NCBI RefSeq assembly: GCF_013618475.1
Contig: NZ_JABJVN010000003.1
Span: forward strand, 62,001 to 126,000
Length of the DNA stretch: 64,000 bases
Direction of reading: 5' to 3'
Source: Saccharibacillus deserti
Lineage (GTDB): Bacteria > Bacillota > Bacilli > Paenibacillales > Paenibacillaceae
The notes under the pieces are model-generated. The model was not told the DNA's origin. It searched no databases and saw nothing but the letters and a program-made list of their open reading frames with translations. Of the stretch, positions 1 to 7,923 are shown one piece after another. The position numbers and the translations under genes are program-made. Position 1 is the stretch's first letter; the number at the start of each line of letters is the position of its first letter.

Positions 1-337
1 TTAATAATCCATCCTTGGCTAACTTTTTAATTTCTTTCGCATTCACTTCTAAGGTTTTAACTGGTTCGAAATTAAAATAAATACTATTATTCTCCTTGTA
101 CAATCTGACAACTTTAACTAAATGAATTTTATTTCCATTTCCAGCGTAATCATAACCTATTGCTACGAAAGGTTTTTCTTTCATGGAATATTTCTCATAC
201 AGCTTTTTATTATTCTCATAGAACATTTTATACTTTTCCAATCCTTCTATTGAATATTCAGCAGAGCTTTCTTTTTCCCATTGAGGGGTTCTCTTGTGAT
301 TTGAGGAAGTTCCTAACAACAGTATGCCTTCTTCCAT
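1..337 (-). CDS. hypothetical protein, C-terminus cut by window edge
   Basis: The reading frame is open from an ATG at 337 to the window edge (at least 112 residues). An AAAGGAG ribosome site lies about 7 nt upstream. The product is hydrophilic and rich in Lys, Glu, Asn and Tyr (it begins MEEGILLLGTSSNHKRTPQW), with no signal peptide or membrane segment in the visible part. I do not recognise the family. Base composition is very AT-rich compared with every gene to its right, and the AT-rich stretch continues through the intergenic region to about 570, so this is probably the end of a horizontally acquired segment. The neighbouring MscS gene is divergent. Confidence 0.6.
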   Translation of the reverse strand, partial: MEEGILLLGTSSNHKRTPQWEKESSAEYSIEGLEKYKMFYENNKKLYEKYSMKEKPFVAIGYDYAGNGNKIHLVKVVRLYKENNSIYFNFEPVKTLEVNAKEIKKLAKDGLL

Positions 338-493
338 TTTAATTCTCCTTTACAATAAAGTTTACTCTTTACAAGAATTATAAATCATATATGGAAGTGA
401 TAGATAGAGGGTGGTATAGGTTATTAAAATAAAAATAGTACTAAACTATATTTAAGTTATCATAGATTTTATGTAGGGATACAAGGTTTGCTT

Positions 494-523
494 TTGCTTC
501 TTAATGTGAAGGGCCGTTATAAT
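494..523 (+). promoter_or_regulatory. SigA-type promoter of the MscS gene
   Basis: A -35 TTGCTT (494-499), 18-bp spacer and perfect -10 TATAAT (518-523) lie 65 nt upstream of the MscS start. The surrounding gap (338-588) is AT-rich and holds no other gene that I can support. Confidence 0.6.
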
Positions 524-588
524 TAAACTTTATATGTTAAGAATTATCCATAAATCATTATATTGTTTAAATGAGCAAGGAGGACCTC

Positions 589-1875
589 ATGGACTTCATC
601 AAAAATCAACTTCAACGCTACGGCATGAACGACACGATGACCCTGTATGTGTCCAATATCCTCATGGTGCTCTTCATCGCCGCTATTTGCATCATTGCCA
701 ATCTGATTACGAAAAGAATCGTGCTCAACGTGATTTCGAGGTTGATCAGCAAGTACCGGCACAGCTGGAGCACGACCGTACTGGAGAAAAGGGTGTTCCA
801 CAAGCTGTCGCATCTGGTGCCGGCGATCATCATTTATTTTGCCGCGCCGGTCTTTCCGGTTTATCAGCCGCTGATCGAGAAACTGGCCGCCGTGTACATG
901 ATCGTGGCGACGATTAATGTGCTGAACGCGCTGCTGAATGCTTTTGAAGAAATTTACCGGTCGTTCGAAATCTCCAAGATCCGCCCGGTCAAAGGATATA
1001 TCCAGGTCGTCAAGATCGTGATGTTCATCGTAGGCGGCATTATCGTCATCTCCAGTCTGATCGGGCAAAATCCGTTGTACATTCTCAGCGGTCTGGGCGC
1101 TTTGTCGGCCGTGCTGATGCTGATTTTCAAAGATTCCATTCTGGGTCTGGTGGCGGGGATTCAGCTGTCTTCCAACGATATGGTGCGCGTGGGCGACTGG
1201 ATCGAGATGCCGGATTACAATGCGGACGGCGATGTCATCGACATTACGCTGAACACGGTCAAAGTCATGAATTTCGACAAAACGATTACAATGATCCCGA
1301 GCTATGCGCTGATTTCGGATTCGTTTCGCAACTGGAGAAGCATGCAGATGTCGGGCGGACGGCGGATCAAGCGGAGTATTCAGATCGATGCGACCAGCAT
1401 CGAGTTCTGTACGCCGGAGATGGTGCAGGAGTTCAAGAAAATCCATTACCTGACCGATTATCTGACGACAAGGCTCGAAGAGATCGAAGCCTATAACCGG
1501 GAACATCGGATCAACCGGGACAGCCAGGTAAACGGCCGCCAGCTGACGAACGTAGGCGTATTCCGGGAATATATTCAGCGGTATCTGCGGCATCATCCGA
1601 AGATCCACCAGAACATGACCCTGATCGTCAGGCAGCTGGCGCCGGGCGACAACGGGCTGCCGCTCGAGATCTATGCGTTCAGCAACGATACGGCGTGGGC
1701 GGTCTACGAGTCGGTGCAGGCGGATATTTTCGACCATATTTTCGCTGTCGCGCCGACGTTCGGACTGCGTATTTTCCAGAATCCGACGGGACACGATATC
1801 GCACGGGTAAAAGAGAACGAGGAGATGTCGGCGTCAGCCGGCGTCGAATCGGGGAACCGGTTAAGCATGGAATAA
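589..1875 (+). CDS. MscS-family mechanosensitive channel (YbdG-like)
   Basis: This is a small-conductance mechanosensitive ion channel of the plasma membrane that relieves turgor on osmotic downshock. The 428-aa product has several hydrophobic helices (about residues 18-40, 75-95, 140-160), then the Gly/Ala-containing pore helix and beta domain (SGLGALSAVLMLIFKDS, then GIQLSSNDMVRVGDWIEMP), which is the MscS signature. The long C-terminal region and length resemble the E. coli YbdG / B. subtilis YkuT-type subfamilies rather than the 286-aa MscS. An in-frame ATG occurs at 571, but a perfect AAGGAGG (577-583) sits 5 nt before the ATG at 589, so I take 589. The acetyltransferase gene follows after 29 nt. 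Confidence 0.88.
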   Translation: MDFIKNQLQRYGMNDTMTLYVSNILMVLFIAAICIIANLITKRIVLNVISRLISKYRHSWSTTVLEKRVFHKLSHLVPAIIIYFAAPVFPVYQPLIEKLAAVYMIVATINVLNALLNAFEEIYRSFEISKIRPVKGYIQVVKIVMFIVGGIIVISSLIGQNPLYILSGLGALSAVLMLIFKDSILGLVAGIQLSSNDMVRVGDWIEMPDYNADGDVIDITLNTVKVMNFDKTITMIPSYALISDSFRNWRSMQMSGGRRIKRSIQIDATSIEFCTPEMVQEFKKIHYLTDYLTTRLEEIEAYNREHRINRDSQVNGRQLTNVGVFREYIQRYLRHHPKIHQNMTLIVRQLAPGDNGLPLEIYAFSNDTAWAVYESVQADIFDHIFAVAPTFGLRIFQNPTGHDIARVKENEEMSASAGVESGNRLSME

Positions 1876-1904
1876 AAAAACGAAGCGAAGGGGGCGAGTC
1901 TGCC

Positions 1905-2366
1905 ATGAACGAGTACGAAACGAACGCCGATCAGATCGAGATTCAAAAAGCGCTGCCCGAGCACTTTCCGCTGTTGGCCCAGATCTGGCTCGATACGTCG
2001 ATTTCGGCGCATTCTTTTATCGATTCGGCTTACTGGACCACGAACAAGCAGGCGATGGAAGAACGGTATTTGCCGCAATCGCACGTGTATATGTGCCTGG
2101 AGAACGGCGAGATCGTCGGTTTTGCGGCCGTTATGGACACGCGACTGGCGGCCTTGTTTATCGATGAGTCCCGCCAGGGCCGGGGATACGGCCGTAGGCT
2201 GCTCGATTGCGTTAAAAAAGACCTCGATACGGTCCGATTGAACGTGTACGCGCAAAACGCGCAGGCGAACGGGTTTTACCGAAAACAGGGTTTTGAGGTT
2301 GAGTCCGAGCAGACCGACGAAGCGACGAACGAACTCGAGTACGCCATGGTGTGGAAACGGGGATAA
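1905..2366 (+). CDS. GNAT N-acetyltransferase (YjaB-like)
   Basis: A 153-aa single-domain GNAT acetyltransferase. The acetyl-CoA pyrophosphate loop is visible as ESRQGRGYGRRLLD (R/QxxGxG/A motif), followed by NVYAQNAQANGFYRKQGFEV, the usual motif B with Asn and Tyr. The N-terminal part (LLAQIWLDTSISAHSFI) resembles E. coli YjaB (LVAIWCRSVDATHDFL). The substrate cannot be told. The ATG at 1905 is preceded by a GAAGGGGGC ribosome site. The gene is 29 nt behind the channel gene and ends at a hairpin terminator, so the two are probably one transcript. Confidence 0.85.
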   Translation: MNEYETNADQIEIQKALPEHFPLLAQIWLDTSISAHSFIDSAYWTTNKQAMEERYLPQSHVYMCLENGEIVGFAAVMDTRLAALFIDESRQGRGYGRRLLDCVKKDLDTVRLNVYAQNAQANGFYRKQGFEVESEQTDEATNELEYAMVWKRG

Positions 2367-2382
2367 GCGATTTTCGCCGGCG

Positions 2383-2408
2383 AGGCGCTCCTAGGGAGCG
2401 CCTTTTTT
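2383..2408 (+). terminator. Rho-independent terminator after the acetyltransferase gene
   Basis: A 9-bp perfect stem (AGGCGCTCC / GGAGCGCCT) with a 3-nt loop runs into a T tract at 2403-2408. Confidence 0.85.
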
Positions 2409-2467
2409 GCCAGGACTACAGCTCACACAAAGTACCCCGAATCGCGATGCCTTTGCAAAGCCATATC

Positions 2468-2499
2468 AAAAAGCCCCGCTCGACAGGAGCGGGGCTTTT
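2468..2499. terminator. bidirectional terminator between convergent genes
   Basis: The stem AAAAGCCCCGCTC / GAGCGGGGCTTTT is flanked by A and T tracts, so it can end transcription from both sides. It lies 40 nt beyond the stop of the minus-strand SLH gene. Confidence 0.85.
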
Positions 2500-2540
2500 C
2501 GGGTCAATCACTGAAATCTAAAGGGCGAATCAAGCCGGAT

Positions 2541-5500
2541 TTAATTCTTCCAGTTTTCGATTCCGGTCTCCAGCTGTTCGAATTCATGGGAAACGGAAGC
2601 TTCCATGATATCGGAGTAATGCTCATGCGTTGTCGGGACGTCCGACCATTTCTGTTGGGCCTTGATCTCCCAAGGGCTACGTTCCAGAACCCGGTTCAGA
2701 ATCCGCACGACTTCCAGACGGGTAATCGGCCGGTTCGGCTCGAATTTCTGTCCTTCGAAGTCGAACAGCAGGCCCTGCTGTTCAAGCGCTGCGACCGCTT
2801 TTTCGGACCAGTGTCCGGAAAGGTCGGTATACGAGCTTTTGGAAGCGGCATCCCAGTCGTACAGATTCGTGAGGGTCTGTGCGAATTCCGCACGGGTGAC
2901 CTGTTTCTTCGGCTGGAAGGTACGGTTGCTGAATCCGACCATCCATTTGTTGTCCGAAGCCGTCTTGATGGCTTTGGCTGCCCAGTTCTTGGCATCTACG
3001 TCCTTGAACGAAACTTTGCTCGCAGGAGCTGCGGACGTATACAGGCGGGACAGAATGGCGGCAACTTCGGCACGGTTGATGCCGCGTTCCGTGCGGAACG
3101 TGCCGTCCGGATAACCGACCATATAAGCGGCGTGGTCGCCTGCGGCTTTTACTTTGGCCTGCATGGAGAAATCGAACTTAACGATCGTTTGTCCCACATG
3201 GATCAGGCCGTCTTTGATATAGCTGTCGCTTCCGAATTTCTCGTCGCGTTTATCCGTACGGCTGTCGAAGACGTTATATCCGTTCTTCTCACCCATGAAG
3301 TAGTAATCGCCGTCGGCGAAGACCATCCAACCGTACTGCCCTTCGTCCGTGCTGGACTGCGGGTTATGGTTCTGGTTCGGCGCGAAGTCGGCCAGTTCCG
3401 GCAGGTTAACCTGCGTTCCCGGCACTCTGCCTTTGGAGCGGTTCAATTCCGTATCCGCCCAGTACAGTTTCATGTTGACTCCCGGTACGGGCTTGCCCGT
3501 TACGGAATCGAGGATCGTTCCGTAAGGATCGATCAGTTCGACCGACATTTTGGCATTGCCTTGACTGTCGACGTTCAGCATGCCGGAAGGTCCTGCAAGT
3601 TTGTCTCCGTTAGGTGCAATGACGTTCAGAGCGAGCGTGTATTCGCCCGGAGCTACCTGCGGAAGAACGAAAGTTCCGTCCGCTTTCATCTCGAGGCTCG
3701 GCATATTCAGTTCTTTGCCGTCGGCCGATTTGATCTTGCCGGCGACTTTCAGGTCGCTGCCGACCAGCTTGGTGATTTTCTCCTGAACCGATTGGCCGCC
3801 TTTGGACGGATCGGTTACGATGACTTCCGTCTTCATGGTCGGTGCAGGCTGCTGTACGACCACAGGCGGATTGCTTACCGACGGAGTTGTTTCCACAACC
3901 GGCGGAGTCGGCTCCGTTACCACAGGCGGAGTCGGTTCCGTTACCACAGGTGGAGTCGGTTCCGTTACCACAGGCGGAGCGGCGTCCGGTTTGATCGTAA
4001 CGACATTGGATGTGCCCGCGTAAGGTCCGGATTTTACGACCAGGCGGAAATGGTACGTTTCGTTGCTCGACAGGTTAGGGAGCGTCACGCTGGTCGAAGT
4101 TTCATCCAGCGGAGCGGGCAGGGTAACCGGCGTGAAGTCGGTTCCGTTCGTGGACAGCTCGATCACGATGTCCGAAGCTCCGGTTACAGCCGGGAATTTC
4201 AGCGTAACTTGTTCTTGCCCGGCTTCTGCCGTCAGCGTGCTTACCGGATTGGAAGGCGAGACTTCCACCGTGTTGGATACGCCCGCATATTTGCCCGACT
4301 GGACTTTCAGGCGGAAGAAGTACGTTTTGCCGTCGGTCAGTCCCGAGATGGTCGCGCTTGTCGAAGTGGAATCAAGCGGTTCTGCCAAATCGACCGGAGC
4401 GAAGACTTTACCGTCTTCGGACTGCTCGACCGTAATGCTGGAAGCTCCCGTCAAAGCCGGGAAATTCAAAATCGTCTGCTCGCTGCTTGCGATCGCTTCA
4501 AGCGTAGTCAGAGCCTGCGAAGGGAAGGTCTCGACCGCGTTGGAATGGCCGGCGTAAGGACCGGACTCCACATTCAGGCGGAAAAAGTATTTCTCTCCGT
4601 TGGTCAGTCCCGTTACGGTTGCACTGGTGGAAGAAGCGTCCAGCGGCTCGGGCAGATCGACCGGAACGTAATCTTCTCCGTCCGAAGACTGTTCGATCGT
4701 AATTTTAGTCGCTCCCGTCAAAGCCGGGAAATTCAATACGGCTTGTCCATTGCCCGCGACAACCGACAGATCGCTCAGAGGAGCGGGTTCCGCCGCATTG
4801 ACGTAGACGGCGAATGTTTTTTCGCTGGTCAGGCCGCCCTGCGTGATCGTAGCGGTCAGGTTGACATACATCCCTTTTTGCGAAATGACAGGTCTTTTTA
4901 CGACGCCGTTGGCATCGATCACGGAAGGCTGATCGGAAGACCAGACAGTCGTGACGTTCTTGTCGCTCAGCAGCGTCAGGTTGCCGTTCACGGAATTTTT
5001 CGAATCGTAATCCGAATATTGGATATCCGTGACTGCTTCCGCCTGTTCGATAGCTTCGATCGGTTCTTTGTAGCCATTGATAAGTTGTTCGACGATCTTG
5101 TCGGCCAGAGCGTCGATTACTTCCGGACCGCCTTCATTTACGTCGACGTGCAGACCGCCTTTTTTGATGCTGTCGATGAACGCTTGGTCGATCGGTTTGT
5201 AGACCACATCGGTTACCCCGAGGTACTGCGCTTCTTTGCCGTCAAAAGCATCTTTCAATTCGGCTTGCTTGGTACCGCCGTCAAGTTCCACGCTAGGATT
5301 GTCGTTCAGATTCACGACGTAGCGCAGCGGAGCATTTCCCCATGGAATCTTGTTTACGGCCACGTCGAGCGTTTTGCTCGAAGTCGAATACAATTTCATG
5401 TTCTCGAACGAGAAGACCGAGATGATCTCGCAGCCGTGGCTGCCGTAGCTGACGATCGGTCCGAACTCGTTGCCGTACTGGTTCGGAAGGGACAAATTGC

Positions 5501-6266
5501 GGATAAGCGGCTCGCCGTTATCCCACATATTCAGCGTGGCATCCGTAGCCACGATCTTGATACTGTGCTGAGGGGAAGAGCCTTTCGAATAAGACTGAAG
5601 CAGGCTCACCCCCGGCATGTCAGCCAAGTAGCTTGATGTCTCGTTGTGCAGAACATCCACGTCGAGACCGTCGATTTTGTAGACATTGACGGCACCCTGA
5701 ACATACAGAATGACGTAGCCGCTCAGTTTCCGCTCGGCATCGATCTTGGTGTTGAAGAGGAACCCTCCGCCTTCCATACTGTGGTAATCCACTTTGGACT
5801 CGTCCATATCGAAGGTAATGATTTTTTTGCCGGTCGGGCTTCCGCTTGTGAGCATAAAGTCTTTGTAGCCCGGAGAAGTATACCCATAGAAAGTGAAGTT
5901 GCTGCCGTTGTTGGACATTTGAACGTGGTTGTAATCGGCAGTCTCAACCTGCGGAGTGGTCGCGTAAGGACCTCCGATATACCAGCTGTCATAACCGGAA
6001 TGTACGTATGTCGTATCGGTTACCGACATCCGGTCGGCGCTTGCATCCATAATGGATACATATTTGGGGTTGATGTTTTGCTGGCTCAATTTGAGTCTGA
6101 CCGCATCGTTCAGCTGGCTGTCGAATTCGGCGGAATCAAACTTGCTCGTTCCGGTATTGTAATAAACTTCGGCAACCGGCGAAAGCGCCGATGCAAAAGG
6201 TGCGTTGCCCATGACCAGCAAGAAAGCCAAGGCTGCGGAGATTATCTTTTTCTTCATCTGCTTCAT
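2541..6266 (-). CDS. secreted SLH-domain surface protein with FN3 repeats
   Basis: A 1241-aa exported protein. Residues 1-28 form a signal peptide (MKQMKKK, then a hydrophobic core ending ASA). Residues 30-400 are an unrecognised N-terminal region. A bacterial Ig-like (atrophied) domain spans about 405-490. Three fibronectin-III-like repeats follow (about 495-770), each carrying a KYFFRL/TYHFRL strand and an xxYAGxSN end. Next come a PVVTEPTP tandem linker, a region resembling carboxypeptidase-regulatory/SdrD-B folds (TGKPVPGVNMKLYWAD), and three SLH domains (about 1040-1200) with a possible degenerate fourth. SLH domains bind pyruvylated secondary wall polymer, so the protein is anchored on the cell wall. 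The catalytic role, if any, is not visible. The start at 6266 has only a weak ribosome site (GAGAATGG); the in-frame Met at codon 4 is an alternative. Confidence 0.88.
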   Translation of the reverse strand: MKQMKKKIISAALAFLLVMGNAPFASALSPVAEVYYNTGTSKFDSAEFDSQLNDAVRLKLSQQNINPKYVSIMDASADRMSVTDTTYVHSGYDSWYIGGPYATTPQVETADYNHVQMSNNGSNFTFYGYTSPGYKDFMLTSGSPTGKKIITFDMDESKVDYHSMEGGGFLFNTKIDAERKLSGYVILYVQGAVNVYKIDGLDVDVLHNETSSYLADMPGVSLLQSYSKGSSPQHSIKIVATDATLNMWDNGEPLIRNLSLPNQYGNEFGPIVSYGSHGCEIISVFSFENMKLYSTSSKTLDVAVNKIPWGNAPLRYVVNLNDNPSVELDGGTKQAELKDAFDGKEAQYLGVTDVVYKPIDQAFIDSIKKGGLHVDVNEGGPEVIDALADKIVEQLINGYKEPIEAIEQAEAVTDIQYSDYDSKNSVNGNLTLLSDKNVTTVWSSDQPSVIDANGVVKRPVISQKGMYVNLTATITQGGLTSEKTFAVYVNAAEPAPLSDLSVVAGNGQAVLNFPALTGATKITIEQSSDGEDYVPVDLPEPLDASSTSATVTGLTNGEKYFFRLNVESGPYAGHSNAVETFPSQALTTLEAIASSEQTILNFPALTGASSITVEQSEDGKVFAPVDLAEPLDSTSTSATISGLTDGKTYFFRLKVQSGKYAGVSNTVEVSPSNPVSTLTAEAGQEQVTLKFPAVTGASDIVIELSTNGTDFTPVTLPAPLDETSTSVTLPNLSSNETYHFRLVVKSGPYAGTSNVVTIKPDAAPPVVTEPTPPVVTEPTPPVVTEPTPPVVETTPSVSNPPVVVQQPAPTMKTEVIVTDPSKGGQSVQEKITKLVGSDLKVAGKIKSADGKELNMPSLEMKADGTFVLPQVAPGEYTLALNVIAPNGDKLAGPSGMLNVDSQGNAKMSVELIDPYGTILDSVTGKPVPGVNMKLYWADTELNRSKGRVPGTQVNLPELADFAPNQNHNPQSSTDEGQYGWMVFADGDYYFMGEKNGYNVFDSRTDKRDEKFGSDSYIKDGLIHVGQTIVKFDFSMQAKVKAAGDHAAYMVGYPDGTFRTERGINRAEVAAILSRLYTSAAPASKVSFKDVDAKNWAAKAIKTASDNKWMVGFSNRTFQPKKQVTRAEFAQTLTNLYDWDAASKSSYTDLSGHWSEKAVAALEQQGLLFDFEGQKFEPNRPITRLEVVRILNRVLERSPWEIKAQQKWSDVPTTHEHYSDIMEASVSHEFEQLETGIENWKN
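3901..3972. repeat. three 24-bp tandem repeats encoding the PVVTEPTP linker
   Basis: Three almost identical 24-bp units (3901-3924, 3925-3948, 3949-3972) differ at single bases. They encode the Pro/Thr-rich spacer between the FN3 repeats and the later domains of the SLH protein. Copy number is likely to vary between strains. Confidence 0.9.
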
Positions 6267-6600
6267 CCATTCTCTAAGTTGATAACTGCATATAACCCTT
6301 CAGCTCTCTTTGTCTGATGCTTGGAAGCCCAATCTCCTCTGTGCGCAACCACTCTCCGTCTCCTAAAAGATAATCGTCAGTTCCGGAATCCCGATCGTTT
6401 GGCTCAACGTTCAACGGCCGTGCGAACACGGAAGTCGTAACGTTTTGGGAAGTCGTTGCAGCCAACGGAATCGGATTGGATTATGTAGCCGCCGCGATCC
6501 GTTACTGCCGACCGCCGAGTGAAGCAAACGCATCCTCCGCCGAAACCGAGGTTCGAACGGGATGCCGGATCTATGAGGCTTTCGTATCCCTTTTTTAATA
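6267..6600 (-). other. long structured 5' region of the SLH gene (no gene seen)
   Basis: More than 300 nt upstream of the SLH start hold no convincing gene. Several stems are visible: a bulged hairpin at 6559-6590 (GGGATGCC with GGC and ATCCC), and pairings such as CCGTG-CGAA-CACGG near 6415 and AACGGA...TCCGTT near 6464-6504. On the plus strand the bulged hairpin is followed by six Ts (6591-6596), so it might instead end a short plus-strand transcript. It does not match a riboswitch class I can recall. The strand is uncertain. Confidence 0.3.
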
Positions 6601-6818
6601 TCGTCAAGAAAGACTTAAAATTGTGCCTACCATTGTCTTATCCTTTATTTCTTTTTAAGCGAAAACAGATAGGAATATAGTAGGAGAGGAAGTAAGAGAG
6701 GAAGTAGGAACAGTGTCGAAATGATCCTGATAGTCCTTTTGAATAAATGTTTCATTTTCTGTTTGCGTTTTTGAAAACTGCACATTACGGATTTGTCCGG
6801 ACCCTGATTTCGGTTCTC

Positions 6819-6850
6819 CTGCAACAAACTTCCCGATCTCTGCAACAAAC
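6819..6850 (+). promoter_or_regulatory. probable LytTR operator: two 11-bp direct repeats 21 bp apart
   Basis: CTGCAACAAAC occurs at 6819-6829 and again at 6840-6850. The 21-bp period (two helical turns) is the usual spacing for LytTR-family sites (9-10-bp direct repeats with a 12-13-bp gap). The pair lies 69 nt upstream of the LytTR gene. The rest of 6600-6918 contains no other feature that I can support. Confidence 0.6.
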
Positions 6851-6918
6851 GGCACAAACCGTAGCTCTCACCCCATTTTGCAGGTACGCTGAGTACAAGC
6901 AAAGGAAAGGAGGCCATT

Positions 6919-7365
6919 ATGAAGATCAGGTTCGAAACCGATGCCGCTCTGGACCGGCGGACGGCAAAAGTATGGACCCACCCGGAAGAACAAGCACGTT
7001 GGCCGCAGATCCGCGAAGCGATCGAACAGTTGGACGGCAGAATCGGATTGATCAACGCGGCCAACGACCGGATCGTCCAGGTGCCGCTGGGACAGATCGC
7101 CGTGATCGAGTCGGAAGACCGGATGTGCGGAGTGACATTGATTACCGGTGAGAGGTATCTGCTGAACAAACGCTTGAAATCCGCGGAAGAAGAGTTCGCC
7201 GCGCCGCGGTTTGTCCGGATCAACAACCGTACGGTCATCGGTGCCGCGCATATCCGGGAGTTCTCGTCTGCCGCGCACGCCCGGATCGAAGTGACGTTAA
7301 CCGATGGTTCGCAGCATGTGGTCAGCCGCTTTTACATTCAACAATTCAGGAGGGGTTTGCGATGA
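6919..7365 (+). CDS. LytTR-domain DNA-binding regulator
   Basis: A 148-aa protein whose C-terminal two thirds (about 50-146) match a LytTR DNA-binding domain: IAVIESEDRMCGVTLITGERYLL, then FVRINNRTVIGAAHIREFSS and a final beta strand. It has no receiver domain, so it belongs to the short LytTR regulators that work with a membrane inhibitor (compare HdrR/BrsR of Streptococcus mutans). AAAGGAGG precedes the ATG. Its stop overlaps the start of the DUF3021 gene, which is the standard arrangement of such pairs. It probably controls its own operon through the direct repeats upstream. Confidence 0.88.
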   Translation: MKIRFETDAALDRRTAKVWTHPEEQARWPQIREAIEQLDGRIGLINAANDRIVQVPLGQIAVIESEDRMCGVTLITGERYLLNKRLKSAEEEFAAPRFVRINNRTVIGAAHIREFSSAAHARIEVTLTDGSQHVVSRFYIQQFRRGLR

Positions 7366-7775
7366 TGATTCAGCTGAGACAGTCGTTTTTCCAGGTGTTT
7401 ACGATGAGTTTGCTGTGGGTGGTACTGCTGCTGACGGTTTTCTATAAAGGGGAGACGGTCGGCATCGAGTATTTGTGGAACGTGGCCGGCATCGCCGCGA
7501 TCTGCGGGGTACTTTTCGGTGTCCTGTACAAAGCGCTGTGGAGCCATTTTACGTTTAAGCCGGTCTGGAATATCCTGATCTCGTCGGTACTGTCGATCTG
7601 CGGCGCCCTGCTGGGGATGAGACTTTTTTCGCGGGAGATGTATGACATGCTGTTTCCGTGGCTGCCCGGCATGATCGTCATATCGCTTGTCCTGCATACG
7701 CTCGCTTTCTATGCCTATGCGCGCATGGACAGCAGGAAACGGGCGGAGGAACTGAACAACAAGCTCCAAAGATAG
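7362..7775 (+). CDS. DUF3021 membrane protein, partner of the LytTR regulator
   Basis: A 137-aa integral membrane protein with four hydrophobic segments (about 12-28, 37-57, 67-88, 100-120) and a basic C-terminal tail. The size and topology match DUF3021 proteins such as HdrM/BrsM, which sit in the membrane and restrain the paired LytTR regulator; this is inferred from family and context. The ATG at 7362 overlaps the upstream TGA (ATGA arrangement), indicating translational coupling. The signal it senses is unknown. No further target gene in the operon is evident. Confidence 0.82.
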   Translation: MMIQLRQSFFQVFTMSLLWVVLLLTVFYKGETVGIEYLWNVAGIAAICGVLFGVLYKALWSHFTFKPVWNILISSVLSICGALLGMRLFSREMYDMLFPWLPGMIVISLVLHTLAFYAYARMDSRKRAEELNNKLQR

Positions 7776-7923
7776 GCCTGCAGGCGAGAAGGTGTCGAAA
7801 AGAACCGGGATATTGGAAATCCGCCCTGTATGCGTATTCAAAAATGTGTCATATTGGAGAGGAGGCGGACGAATCCGCTTCCCTAACCGATTTGACATAC
7901 CCCGTATTCAGGAGGAATTTTGG

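Noticed and set aside
544-1794. Long minus-strand frame opposite the MscS gene
   Set aside because: It is rich in Arg/His/Asp with no family resemblance and no ribosome site. It mirrors the codon pattern of the real gene, as do the long antisense frames opposite the SLH, GH3, GH51, pxpBC and isoprenoid synthase genes.
6274-6465. 63-codon minus-strand frame just upstream of the SLH gene
   Set aside because: It starts at a TTG without a ribosome site, and the protein is not recognisable. The region is better explained as an untranslated leader.
6559-6596. Cyclic-di-GMP (GEMM) riboswitch before the SLH gene
   Set aside because: The minus-strand ACGAAAGCC resembles part of the GEMM core, but the tetraloop hairpin and receptor helix expected around it are missing.
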